From: Gerris lacustris
Lineage: Eukaryota; Arthropoda; Insecta; Hemiptera; Gerridae
DNA length: 64,000 nucleotides
Assembly (NCBI GenBank): GCA_951217055.1
Contig: OX578276.1
Span: forward strand, 67,600,144-67,664,143
Direction of reading: 5' to 3'
Shown here piece after piece: positions 34,501-44,209 of this stretch. The stretch's first letter is position 1; every line of letters begins with the position of its first letter. The notes under the pieces were generated by a model. That model did not search any database, had not been told where the DNA came from, and saw nothing but the letters and a program-made list of their open reading frames with translations. Position numbers and translations under genes: made by a program.

Positions 34501-37500
34501 TACGGTACGCAACTCGTGCGAAAACGGCATTTTGCACTCGATGCGTAATGTACTATTATCTGCAATTGTATCTCTGTTTGGATGCGTAGAAAGTGATTCT
34601 TTACATACTTGTATTCATTGTGCATGCACGTCTCATAATTCTGAAGAATTCCTCTTTTTGACCGCCCTAGGGTGGTAAAAAAGAATAATTCTTCACCTTT
34701 GCACACGATTAGCGAGTTTGTTTACATTTAAAAAAACTAATTTGCTGTTTGTTTAATAAAAGTAACTGTTTATATTGAGTTTTTTGTGAAAATCAATTAT
34801 TGATTTAAGTGATTATGAATATGAGGAGAATAATACGCCTCCCGGAATAATTAATTCGGCACAAAATACAACTAATGAATTAATGTCATCTTACAAGAAG
34901 TTTATTTTTTTTCTGTATTTATTATTTAAATCTAACAATCGTAGATAAAGTACGGTACGCAATGCTCGTGTGGTTTTACTACCCTCGCTGTCGCTCGGGT
35001 GCAAACTCCACACTTGCATGCAAAATGCTACTTTCTGCACTCGATGCGTAATGTACTTTTACTGAACATACCTTCTTATACACGTTATATCTTCCAAATT
35101 ATTCCTAATTTAATTTTTACATGATTGAGGCAACCCATAACCTTTGTGGATTTAACTTTCTTAATTTTGCGAGAATTTATTTATGATTTAATTTTAATAT
35201 TTGTGTAGCTTTTCTGCTTATGTGCGGATACCTATACAGTCACTTTTAGGTATCGGGGCATATTGGATAAAAACAAAGAGAAGCCTTCTTTTCATGAACA
35301 TTGTGAGTAATGGACTATCCCCATATGTATTCTAGGAAGAAGGAAACAATACTTCATCAAATATTTTAGTTGTTCAGTTCTTAGTTCTTACTGTCTACAA
35401 ACTAAAATAATGCATGTCAGCTTTATCATACTTAATTTTACTATATTTATGTTTGGTATAATTACTCGAAATATTAAAAAAGTTCTATGAAGTTAGCTTT
35501 ATCTCATACATGACCCCCATCTTCTATACATTTAATGACAACATTCACAATGTTATTTTTGGGACCGTACTACCATGAAAGTTTCTACAAAGGGATGACT
35601 GTAATTTTATTTTAACAATTTTTTCAACAATTTATTATTTAACAATTTTTTTCTTTTTTCAATTTTTCACTTGGTAAAATATGTACCTATATAGTTTTTT
35701 TTATCTTATTTATTAGCTTTTTTGTGTAAAGTCAAATTTATTTCTTAGATTTCCATTTTTAAAGTTCTATTGTCCGAAAAAGTTTTTTTTTTTTTTTTTT
35801 GTAATTTCTGTTATCTGTTTGTGTGGAGCCTAAATTATTAAACCAATTTTTATTGAAATTAACATTAGGTCCAAGCCTGTAAGTCAAAGTCTTATATTGT
35901 AGCAATATTATATTAAAATGTTATTTATCTTACTATAACAATCTTGTTTTTTTTTTTTTTTTTTTTCCTACTGTAGAAGAGCTATATTCATATTTATTTC
36001 TAATATTGGTGCATCAGAATTATCAGATATATACTTCAAAAAGAAAGAGACGTTCAAAATCACTAGAGAAGAACTAAATTTGAATGACTTTGAAGATATT
36101 TTGTCTATGAATCTATTCAACAAGCGTGGTATGTAAGTTTTATTTTAAATGTCAGTATAAATTAATTGGAAGCATGGTAAAATTAATCAAAATATTATAA
36201 TATTTATTTGCCCAACATTTTTATTTATTTTCCTTGCCTTCACAGTTCTTAATGATTATATTCTCCAGATCTTGCCGCCTAAGTTTTGTTTCTCTTTTTA
36301 GGTACTTCAATGTCTGATAGGCTTTCTTTTCTAATATTCTTACACAAGAATACTTTTATGATGATTCACACTAAATTAAGTCTCAAGTCTTATTATCATA
36401 TCAGGGCTGAGGCCTCTGAATTCTCTGTGCTAGGGCCATCGAATTCTGACCATAACTCCAATGAATACACTGAGCTTTCAGTTCATATTTATCAACTGGG
36501 ACAGAGGGAAAATGAGGCTATCTCTTAGTACTCATCGGACAAAAACCTCACTGACATTTTCAAATGCGAAGCACAGAAACCACATGGTTCCTATGTGGCG
36601 TAAAGTAAATGACTCTATTGAAACTCCATTTGTCAATACCTCGCCGAACCCCAACTGAGGTTCATCTCGGTGTAGTGTGAATTATCCTTTAATGGTTGTC
36701 TGAAACTATTTCATTTAGTGTTTTTATCTATTTCCACAACACTGTCAGAAACAGTCATAATACCCTAAAAGACATTCCTACACCACTAAAAGGATTCCCT
36801 AATTCTTTGTTGTTTGTCCATTTAAGAATAAATAATTCCTTAAAAGAAAAAAAAAATCGGGTACAGGGTACCTCGGAACTTTACCTCACTTTAGAGGCCA
36901 CTAAAGTGGCCTGAGGAAGCAGCTCTGGGTGTGGTCAGTACATGGATGGGTAACCGTTTTGAACTAAGTGATTTTTTTATTATCATATTTTAAAAAAACC
37001 ATTATTAGCGAATTTTCAAAGAAAATTACGCTATTGCAATGGCTTCAAAATTTTTGTAATGCGAATTATTGAATTTTTTTTTCATGGAAATCCGTTTTAG
37101 ACCATTCTGAATCGATTCCTAAAATTTAACACTTTTTTTTATGTATGTATGTATATATGTATGTATATATGTATGTATATATGTATGTATATATGTGTCA
37201 CTCCAGACGATATCTCCCCTTAGGATGCACTTAAAAATTTCAAACAAATTTTAAAATGTCAATAATATCAAAAGAAAGGATGAGTTCGTTGGCCAGAATT
37301 TTTTGAGTTCATTTAGGGGTCAAATTTTTACAATTTAGGGTCAAAAATAGCATTAAAACGTGTTTTTTCCATTTTACCCCCCTTTTATATGCAAATATGA
37401 TAAAAGTGTACATAACAACAATTACTGTACTCTTAAAGAGCTTTCTAACAACATGCATCTTGAAGGGTAAATACTATTTTGACTTTTGTACCCCGTACCC

Positions 37501-40500
37501 CTGTGTACCAATTTTTTTTTCACCCATGTAAATTCTAAACCAAAATTTTCCTACATTATCATAAGCCAATAATACGCAGATTTATTTGAAAATTCGCTCA
37601 TTAAGTCATGGTGCATGACTGGACTTTTTTAAATATATTTTTTTTAATTATTTGAATATTGGCGGTATTTTGACAGACGTAAACAAACTTTGACATCCTC
37701 AAAATTATCGCACTAATAAATAATTATATTCGCTTATAACTCTTAAACTAATTAATGGAATTTCATCGGGTGTTTTTATATTTGTTCCTTAATTTTTGCC
37801 GGTTCCAACGATATGCTATGTGTCAAAAACGTATTTATACTTTCAGTATTATTAACCGTCAAAGTTTCAAAATTAAAAAATTTATAACTTCAAAATGGCG
37901 GCCAATATCAAAATGAAATTTGGTGGGCTGTTTGTCATACAGAGAGGTACATTCGTGCCAAATTTCAACTCGATCAGGACCATTTTTAATATTTGCTGAC
38001 TCAGCAAACTGGGTTCAAGATGGCGGAAAAAAAGTATATTTTCCGGGCGGCTCCACTGCAGGTTATATACCTTGGACGATATGATGATAATACATACTCA
38101 CATACATACACACACACATACAGACGTCATGCTGAAAACCACTCAGGAGGTCTTAAAAACACCCACAACAGATAATTCCGTTGAACCCCCCCCCCCCCCC
38201 CCCCCCCCCCCAAAAAAAAATGTTTTGGGTGAAAACAATACTTTTCCTATATACCTTCGGAGAAGGTGAAGAAAAGTAAAAAATCAATCTTATGGCAATC
38301 TTCTCCTCACAAAACACACACACAGTCAGTTATATTTATTTATTTTATTTTATTTATTTATTTATTTATTTTTTTAGGTGGTTTTAAAGACTCTGCTTTG
38401 GTGGTTAATTTTTTGGTGGATTATTATATACCTTTTTTACCATTGGAAAAAGAGCATATTGAAGCATGCATATCTAGATCTATGATAGAAAATAATTTTC
38501 AGCCTAGCCCGCACACTGTCAAGTACTTAATCTCATTTATTTAATTATTATGATTTTTATTTATATTGGTTTACATTTTCTGAAGCAGGTATAGTTGATA
38601 TATTTATACCCTTATTTTAGTATACTTACTTTGTTTCCATGATGTTTAACTGTCTAAACACCACCAAAACCACACTGAACCCTAACTGAGGTTTTGGTTG
38701 GTCTCTAGTCAACCAAAAAACATACCCTTGTTAATAATTTATTTGTCATCTTCAGTTTTGTTTTCTAAAACACTAACAACAAACATAACAAACATGGTTA
38801 TAAAGATGATTAGTGTGACGTCACAAAAGCTTTCGAAAATTTAACTCAGTGTTTGTTATGTTCCTTTTCCTTATCACTAGTTATCAAACCAATATAATTC
38901 TAATGGCGTTTTTGTGTTTAATTTTTATATAATTAATTACTAAATTATTACTGATTTTTAAGACTTTTCACCCTTTGAACGTTATTATAATAAGTCTATT
39001 TTAACGAGTGCAATAAGGAAAACATTAAAAACTTTTGTTTCAGTTGCTTAAAATGAGTACTCGTGTGAAGAATCATATCAACGGAAAAGCTATTTGGGTT
39101 ATTAATCTTTATACTTGATTTTTCGTATTTCCTGTTGCCATAAAAATTCACAGGGTGTGTTCGTGTTCGTAGTGTGTGTCCGAAAATAAATGTTCCTTAA
39201 GTTTTGAAACTCAATGAAGTATACTCAGGATACAGGACTTGTAGATAAAGATAAAGGTACTTAATCTGCTAGGTAATAAAAGATTATTTACTAATAATAT
39301 TTTGTTCCTGGTTATTTACAATGTGCATTATATTTCACCGATGTTGGAACATATATATTATACAATATATCACTGACCAGCCTAGGTAAAAGACGTTGAT
39401 GACAAGACCAAGACCATACTGTTTTATTTTTTTATTTATAATAACGAGTATAATAATATAAGATATGAGTACGTCATGTATACTTGTTTAACATTTTGAT
39501 TAACAAAACTAATTGAATACATTAACTTAATATTACTAAGTACTCTGTCATACTTTTACGAAGAATCGTTTTCTCCTCCGAAAAAAATCAATTATTGATG
39601 AAATTTTTATAACGCTAGTGGAACTGGAAGACATAATATACAAACTAAAATAGAACAACCATTTCAAAAATAAACAATAAATAAGAATGGACCTGGACAG
39701 TATCAATACAATAAAACACACTCACAATAATACTTATTTTAAACCACTAGAACGGCTATTTTTAATGTTTTCTTATCTTACATTGTTAAAATAGACAGTA
39801 TAATAACATTCAAAGGGTGAAAAGTCTTAGAAAACAGTAATAATTTAATAATTAATTATAAAAAAAGTTATAAAAATTCCCTCCGGATTGATAACAGATG
39901 ATAAGGAAAAGGAACAAAACAAACACATCGAATAAATTTTAGAAAGCTTACGCCATTCTGTGACGTCATTAATAATCATCTCTATAAAATGTGAAGGTTA
40001 CAAAATTATTTATAACATTTACCAAAGTAACCTAGAAAAAGTTTTTTTTAACATGGATCTTTTTTAGCTCTGGGGTACAGAAGAAATTTCATATGAAAAA
40101 TGCAACGCTTAAATATAATATCGTGCCAGGAAATTAGGATTTTACGGGAGGCCAATAGGTTTCATTTATGGTATAATATTTTAACAATAGGTGGGCTGAA
40201 GTTTCAATTAACTACAATATGTGACGCTCTTAAATATTGTGCCAGAAAGTTAGAATATAATAGGAGGTAGATCTGTTTTCACTTATGTTTATTGTTACTA
40301 CTATTATTGTAATATTTCACCGTTCTACATTTTTATAAAATGATATACGAGCTCGTAGCAGACCAAATGGTAATCAAAATGGATTAATGCTTCTTAATTT
40401 CACACCTTAAGATCCATCTACTATATCAATTGGGTTTGCTCCACTTCATAGAAAAGCATTGAAGTGTCGATATGTAGATTCAATGCCCCAAAAAATATCC

Positions 40501-42986
40501 ATGATGCAATATTTTCTATGAAATGGAAAAACAATTTTTATTTTTTATCAGCTGATTAGTTTATTAAAGATGGAAAAACTTAACTTTTTAAATTCCAAAT
40601 CAGGATTCAATCTGAATTTAAACATTATGGAAACATAGTAATATTTTATTTTATAATTTCTTTATTTTAAGATGTAAACAATTAGTCCAGGGAATTAGAC
40701 AAAAAAAGGCTTAGTTTCGGAAAAATTAGAGGAAAGCTGGATTTTTGTATGAACCTTGATATTGAGGTTCTAAATGAAATTTCAAAAGTCCCTACTGATC
40801 CGAGTGCTGCTAAAATTACAACATGGGGTCAAAGGTCATCAAAATTGTGTCATTTTTTGTTATTATCTCAGTCAGAAAAACATACTATCAGTAAAATACC
40901 ATAGTAAGTACTAAAATATTATCAGCAAGAAAATACAGAAAAAAATGTTATAAATTTGATGCTTTAAAATTTTCTACATAAAGAGCTGTAGTTAACCTCG
41001 ATTAACCTTTATTTTTCATAAAACGTGCACTCCTTTCCAGACCACCTTAGGGGTAAATTAAAAAGAGCGGTATTATTGCACATCCTTAGTAGGCGTAATC
41101 CATGTTTGTTTTGGTTTTGAAATTTTTTTATTTTTACTTTCCTTTTGTCATGGGAGCCAGCATGGCTGAGGGGCTCTTGGCACCATCCCAGCTATTAATG
41201 AGTCAAGGCGAATCAAGGTCGTGGGTTTGATTCCGTTTTTCTGATTTAAATAGCTCACTAATGACCACACCATACCCGCTTCACGGTACTTTGCACAAGT
41301 ATGATGTGGGGTGTGGCAGGATCTCTCCTCATGGGGTTAGTAAAATGGGCCCAATGTGGCCTGATTGTTGGTTCGAACAAGTGGTTTGTCCTCACCATCT
41401 AACTATTACCATTATTATACTCTTAGAGGTAGTATATTATATAGATAAAGAGAAAGTATTGTGAAGGCGTGAAAATTTTATTTTAGGATGTTGATGGAGT
41501 TACACATTTTGAGTCCAAAAAAGTTTTTATTTTTTTAAAAAATTGTCTGTGTTTTTTGTAGACGTGTGGAGTTTAAACTACTGAGCCAATTGACATTTAA
41601 GTTCAGAAAAATCATACCCCGTAACAAAATTGAGAAATGAATTTTAGCCACAAATTTGGGAGCACTGCCCCCAAAAACTCTGAACTGGTTCTGACGATTT
41701 TGATTAAATAAATTCCTAAAATGTAGTCCATTTAAATCCAAACATTAAATACCTGAGAAAAATCTAATTTCTGAGATATTGATTACAATAAATTTGATTT
41801 TGTTGAAAATTGAAAACAATAAGTAAACAACCACCTGTTGAATACTTTTTAAATATGTTTAAAAATAAATCAATTATCTGAGATATTATGGGACTTAAGT
41901 ACAGTATCAATATCTATATGAGGAGGTTTTGTTCGATTTATTGGACCTACTTTTAAAAAGTAGAGAAGAAGAGAAATACATAATAAATGACAATGAAATA
42001 GCTTTGACTAAGTTTTATGAAGTAAGTCATCTGTTTACTGGCTTTAGGTCTACGAGTCTTATTTATTGATGGATAAGCCTAGTTCATTATTTTTCTAGCT
42101 TGATGAAATATTGAACGAATTATTTTAAACTTTGACCCTGTGTAATTTTTTTAGTAGCACTCAGATCAATGGGGATTTTTTTACCTTTTGTTTAGAACCT
42201 CGAAATCAAGGTTCATACCAAAATCCAGCTTTCCTCTAATTTTTCCAAAGTGCATGTCTAATGTTACTGGGTTAAATAATTAAGAATTCAGAGGAAGTAG
42301 GGTGAAAGGGGAGAAATAATTTTAAAAGAGTACTGACTGGGATGTACTGCAGCCCGAGACAAATAAAAGAAAATAAACAAATTCTTTAAAATCTTCATAT
42401 ATTTTTTTAATAAGATAAATACATTTTTTACTTAAATGTTTTACCTCATTATTAACTAGGTTGCAGAGTGTTTTAGAAGTTTTGAATTTAACTTATTCTA
42501 TGCAAAATGAAGCATATTTAAACATAAAGGGATAATTAAATATTTTAATTAAGTGAAAGTCTTCTTATCTTCATGTGATGTAATTTTTATCTATTTAAAC
42601 TCATTTAGCCCTATTTTTTAAGTTACCTCTTCTATTATTATCACACCTATTAATTTAATGATTTACTTGTAATCACTTCATAAATTTGTAAAAAAAGTGC
42701 AAACACCAAAAACCAATGAATGCTTGTTGGAGATTTTTGTAGAATTTCTAGTTTAAAAAGTAGTTTTTATATTGAATGCCTAAATGCCATATTGTACTTT
42801 TTCACTTATGTTTATCTATAAACCAATTTCTGTTTTAGGCTAATTTATGATATGTTACCAAAAAAGAAGAAAGGTGACATTGAGTACGTTGCTTCTAACT
42901 GTAAAAGGGTAAGTGGAGAGATGGGAAGGTATCTTGCAAGCGTAAAGAGACAGCAGAGAAACTTGAGGCAAAGGGATGAGATGTAA
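25120..42986 (+). CDS. Torsin: Torsin B: torsin-family AAA+ ATPase (6 exons, 318 aa)
   Basis: Joining 25120-25222, 29016-29272, 33893-34044, 35977-36128, 38378-38522 and 42839-42986 gives 957 nt (318 codons plus stop), all junctions GT-AG, phases 1,0,2,1,2 as in torsin A. Visible: a hydrophobic N-terminus (residues 3-15); a Cys-rich stretch WCWYSRCC (19-26) like the early cysteines of animal torsins; QTLFGQHL; Walker A GPAGVGKT (76-83); Walker B IFIFDE (138-143); sensor-1 Asn180 in FISN; DYYIPFLPLE; and a C-terminal SNCK (289-292), where the usual torsin motif is GCK. It is predicted to act in the ER/nuclear envelope. An AATAAA lies 25 nt after the stop. Low overall identity to torsin A with shared exon structure points to an old duplication. 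Confidence 0.93.
25410..25507. repeat. (TA)n then (TG)n microsatellite
   Basis: About 36 TA dinucleotides followed by about 12 TG. Frames through it are meaningless IYIY repeats. Confidence 0.95.
25520..25660 (+). mobile_element. Partial tRNA-derived SINE (relative of 47920)
   Basis: TGGTTTGAATCC (box B-like), GTGAGACATGTTTAACACTG, ATGATCT and AGATGAGTAAAGTGG match the SINE at 47920-48109 in order. The 5' end is not clear. It ends in an A-rich tail. Confidence 0.6.
25703..25982. mobile_element. 280-bp MITE with about 33-bp TIRs
   Basis: The left end AGTCTGTCCCAAAGTAGAGT and the inverted right end AGTCTGTTGCAAAGTAGAGT continue through TTAGTGYGTTGACAGC. The interior matches the MITE at 1562 in reverse, though their TIRs differ. 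Confidence 0.75.
25983..26460. other. Torsin B intron 1, unassigned
   Basis: AT-rich, nothing recognised. Confidence 0.4.
26475..26511 (-). other. Penelope-like / hammerhead-like motif
   Basis: On the minus strand: AGGCCTAAAGATGCCCAGGT then TTGGGCGAAATATAGC. GCCC/GGGC pairs in the middle and GAAA follows, as in the copy at 57245-57280. Surrounding DNA to 26990 is low-complexity A/T. Confidence 0.4.
26996..27541. mobile_element. pogo/Tigger-like MITE, TA target
   Basis: The left end CTGTCGAACCTCC and the inverted right end CAGTCGGACCTCC are flanked by TA on both sides (TA|CTGTCG...CGACTG|TA). 546 bp, no transposase. Confidence 0.6.
27749..28850 (-). mobile_element. mariner transposon fossil (TA target)
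   Basis: Imperfect TIRs share TTGGTCAATAAGTAAGGTCT near both ends (27759 and, inverted, to about 28841), with outer GTATGA words and TA flanks. A broken mariner transposase lies inside on the minus strand. At 1102 bp it is slightly shorter than complete mariners (about 1.3 kb). Confidence 0.85.
27862..28530 (-). pseudogene. mariner transposase, disrupted
   Basis: Three pieces are visible. TGPTNIHDEE and ERPTIS-like text comes from the N-terminal part with stops. FWDQRGILLVDFIPRGT (28300-28250) carries the first catalytic Asp. LLHDNACPHVANSTKNLL and PPYSPDLAPSDYHLF (28155-28010) carry the second and third Asp of the DD34D-type mariner signature. A frameshift near 28170-28225 separates the first Asp from the rest, and stops lie upstream, so it cannot act. 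Confidence 0.85.
29016..29272 (+). CDS. Torsin: Torsin B exon 2 (Walker A)
   Basis: The acceptor TGTTGTAG and the donor CATAGA|GTACGT bound a 257-nt exon. It encodes LDSNFSQTLFGQHLVIEP, then LSFHGPAGVGKTFVAKK. Confidence 0.93.
29308..30245. repeat. Dispersed repeat R2, copy 1
   Basis: TAGCTGGATACCCTTGCTTT, then CCTTATTTCTATACCCCCTC and TTCCGACTACTGAT, are shared in order with 56771-57010. The distal part has the transposon-like phrase CAGCCGTTTGGAAGTGATTC and CAGACAAACAGAC. No coding content. Class unknown. Confidence 0.5.
30246..30650. other. Torsin B intron 2, unassigned
   Basis: AT-rich with C/T-rich patches, no gene. Confidence 0.35.
30651..31002. repeat. Near-perfect 352-bp palindrome
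   Basis: Arms 30651-30821 and 30834-31002 are complementary in reverse with only a small mismatch (TTAGTTAACTCTACC against GGTAGAGTAACCTAA) and a 12-base centre. Part of the arm (GACCGAAGAAACCC, AAGTACTTGACGGG) is also present diverged at 50340-50755. Confidence 0.92.
31003..31766. other. Intron 2, C/T homopolymer-rich stretch
   Basis: 31040-31140 alternates CCCCC with AATTTTTTT runs. ACCTCGAAACCCTAAAAAT at 31004-31022 is the inverse of the repeat start at 49718. No gene. Confidence 0.4.
31767..32521. mobile_element. R1 element, full-length copy with short TIRs
   Basis: ATTGAAGCAAGCG (31767) is inverted at the right end (CGCTCGCTTCAAT, to 32521). The interior is shared with 45148-45460 and with 50820-52340 (CCAACGATAACTTGAGTAAA, AAATTGGAATTTCA, AAAGCGGACCTRA). 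No transposase, 755 bp. Confidence 0.65.
32522..33124. other. Intron 2, unassigned
   Basis: Holds a short diverged direct repeat, AGAAGTCTGCAATGGACATC (32729) and AGAAGTCTGCAGTGGACATC (32793). No gene. Confidence 0.4.
33125..33469. mobile_element. 345-bp MITE, 11-bp TIRs
   Basis: GGTTTCTGTAC (33125-33135) is inverted at 33459-33469. Inside the left end is a CTGTCTGCCTGTCTGTCCGT tract and GAACATGAAATTCGGCACAC, phrases also near 46250 and 49770. Confidence 0.5.
33704..33731. repeat. Poly-C tract
   Basis: An unbroken run of more than 20 C. Length may be unreliable in the assembly. Confidence 0.9.
33893..34044 (+). CDS. Torsin: Torsin B exon 3 (Walker B)
   Basis: The acceptor CTTTTTTAG and the donor TATAG|GTATGT bound 152 nt. 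It encodes CGNSIFIFDEAHKMSDGLFD and FYDEYQGVDY, matching the NSVFIFDE / YYEQVDGVSY region of animal torsins. Confidence 0.94.
34091..35060. repeat. Tandem duplication, about 478-bp period, with hairpin
   Basis: TATCTCTGTTTAGATGCGTA at 34091 recurs at 34569 (TTGGATGCGTA). The units stay alignable to GATAAAGTACGGTACGCAA and CACTCGATGCGTAATGTAC at their ends. Unit 1 holds AATTCCTCTTCTTTACC and its exact inverse 10 bases later (about 34170-34213); in unit 2 the hairpin is decayed. Confidence 0.75.
35061..35976. other. Torsin B intron 3, second part
   Basis: Holds T runs (35780-35800, 35946-35966) and no gene. The latter runs into the exon 4 acceptor as its pyrimidine tract. Confidence 0.45.
35977..36128 (+). 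CDS. Torsin: Torsin B exon 4 (sensor 1)
   Basis: A 152-nt exon after CTACTGTAG, donor CGTG|GTATGT. It encodes RRAIFIFISNIGASELSDIY. Same length and phases as torsin A exon 4. Confidence 0.94.
36129..37136. other. Torsin B intron 4, first part
   Basis: Open frames of 60-80 codons between 36286 and 36914 resemble no family I know and have no splice support. Treated as non-coding. Confidence 0.45.
37137..37198. repeat. TATG/TA microsatellite
   Basis: TATGTATGTATA repeated with regular interruptions. Confidence 0.9.
37199..38377. other. Torsin B intron 4, second part
   Basis: Degenerate repeat DNA with transposon-style phrases (AATTTCAACTCGATCAGGAC, CAAGATGGCGG), a CA/TA-rich stretch at 38090-38120 and a poly-C run at 38187-38210. 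Confidence 0.4.
38378..38522 (+). CDS. Torsin: Torsin B exon 5
   Basis: The acceptor TTTTTTAG and the donor GTCAA|GTACTT bound 145 nt. It encodes NFLVDYYIPFLPLEKEHIEA, very like the DYFIPFLPLEYRHV segment of vertebrate torsins. Confidence 0.94.
38803..39982 (+). mobile_element. Long-TIR element, copy C
   Basis: The same element as 22291-23517, with more differences and small deletions. Flanks read TTATA|...|TATAAA, a TA (or TATA) duplication. TGACGTCA is kept at 38816-38823 and 39961-39968. Confidence 0.85.
39983..40686. other. Torsin B intron 5, unassigned
   Basis: No gene. A MITE-like end GGAAACATAGTAAT is at 40627-40640. Confidence 0.4.
40687..42270. mobile_element. 1.6-kb element with about 140-bp TIRs
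   Basis: The left arm (40687-40840) and the inverted right arm (42270-42130) share GGAAAAATTAGAGGAAAGCT, TATGAACCTTGATWTYGAGG and CCNATTGATCYGAGTGCT-like text, roughly 80% identical. It holds a nested SINE and no transposase. Confidence 0.7.
41152..41430 (+). mobile_element. tRNA-derived SINE, copy 2
   Basis: GGGAGCCAGCATGGCTGAGG, then GGTCGTGGGTTTGATTCC (box B-like) and GGTTCGAACAAGTGGTTTGT match copy 1 in reverse. A stretch in the middle is deleted. Confidence 0.75.
42271..42838. other. Torsin B intron 5, 3' part
   Basis: AT-rich intron leading to the acceptor TTCTGTTTTAG. Nothing else recognised. Confidence 0.45.
42839..42986 (+). CDS. Torsin: Torsin B exon 6 (C-terminus)
   Basis: It completes Lys270 and encodes LIYDMLPKKKKGDIEYVASN, then CKR (sensor-2 region) and an Arg-rich tail, ending at TAA (42984-42986). 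Confidence 0.92.
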
Positions 42987-43010
42987 CTGAATGATCTGGA
43001 TATGCAATGA

Positions 43011-43016
43011 AATAAA
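43011..43016 (+). terminator. Polyadenylation signal of torsin B
   Basis: AATAAA 25 nt after the torsin B stop codon, in A/T-rich surroundings. A close site implies a very short 3' UTR. Confidence 0.6.
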
Positions 43017-43583
43017 CTTAAATTTTACTTCAATATTATTAAAATAACTGTGATATGTTAAAGACTCTATTCTTAAGTTACAGTTTATGTTAGAGTTCTA
43101 GGTCTTCCAGTGGTGACCAAGTCATAGTCGATGAGGGTTCTGGCGTTTTGCCTTATGTACTAGAGGCATCTTCTTGGGTTGTACATAGAGCTCCGATGTT
43201 AAAACAACGTGAACTGGAGGAGATGATTGAGAAGTAGAATTTATATGCTTTTCTGAGACCTCAGGTAATACCTGCTGCTTGTTTTATCAGGTATTACATC
43301 ATCTAACTTAGGTGTTGGGGAGAGGGAGGTCTAGGACAAGGATATTAACTCAAGCTCTCGACCATCTCCTCAGTTGTAACTTTCATAAATCAGCAACATG
43401 TGCAACCCTGAAGATGCTTCTAGCACAAGATGCAAAATGTCAGAACCTTTTGCCTTCTTTCCTTTGCCTTTTAACAGTTTTAGTTTTTTCGTAAATCAGC
43501 AAAAAGGTTTTATAGTTAAAATCAATGTTGTTAATAATAGTATAAAACATTTTAAGTCTATTCTTTGTTAACACTCGCATACT
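43017..43583. other. Intergenic stretch
   Basis: Holds a 60-codon frame at 43312 with no family resemblance. Nothing is called. Confidence 0.4.
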
Positions 43584-44132
43584 AATAGTCCAGGAGATAG
43601 CGTGCAAAAAAGTGTCTGACTAACATCAAGCTAGAATTTTGTATACAAGTCAATCTTTTAGCGCCTTTTAAGAATATGCGGTTGGCTAAGTTCATCTGCG
43701 GGACATAGCCACATAACCGGTGGAGAGCGTCCATGTCTCACCAATTATGGTGGACAATGTGATTTTCATGATCCTGAGTGCAGAATTAGTTAGTAGACCG
43801 AAAATCAAGTTGATGTTAGTTTGTCCGTTGACAGGTGACCACGTTGATTTTTAGTAATATTTGAATAACTAACCTATCAAGGGTGAAGATAACATCGACT
43901 TGATTTTCGGTCTACTAACTAATTCTGTACTCAGGATCATGACAATCACATTGTCCACCATAATTTTTTTTCCCACCGGTTTGTTTTTTTCAAACGCCTA
44001 TTGCCAAGCTATGTCCCGCAGACCAACTTAGCCGACCACATATTCTTAAAAGGCGCTAAAAGATTGACTTGTATACAAAATTCTAGCTTGATGTTAGTCA
44101 GACACTTTTTTGCACGCTATCTCCTGGACTAT
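43584..44132. mobile_element. Foldback MITE, about 230-bp TIRs
   Basis: ATAGTCCAGGAGATAGCGTG at 43584 is inverted at the right end (to 44132). The arms remain highly similar through AGTGTCTGACTAACATCAAG, AGCGCCTTTTAAGAATATG and GACCGAAAATCAAGTYGATG. The short centre is at about 43818-43885. Confidence 0.85.
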
Positions 44133-44133
44133 A

Positions 44134-44136
<3 letters not shown>

Positions 44137-44206
<70 letters not shown>
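44137..44206. repeat. (TA)n microsatellite
   Basis: About 34 TA repeats, directly beside the foldback element. Confidence 0.95.

Positions 44207-44209
<3 letters not shown>

Noticed and set aside
36286..36914. Overlapping 65-80-codon frames in torsin B intron 4
   Set aside because: No recognisable domain, no splice support; the torsin reading skips this part cleanly.
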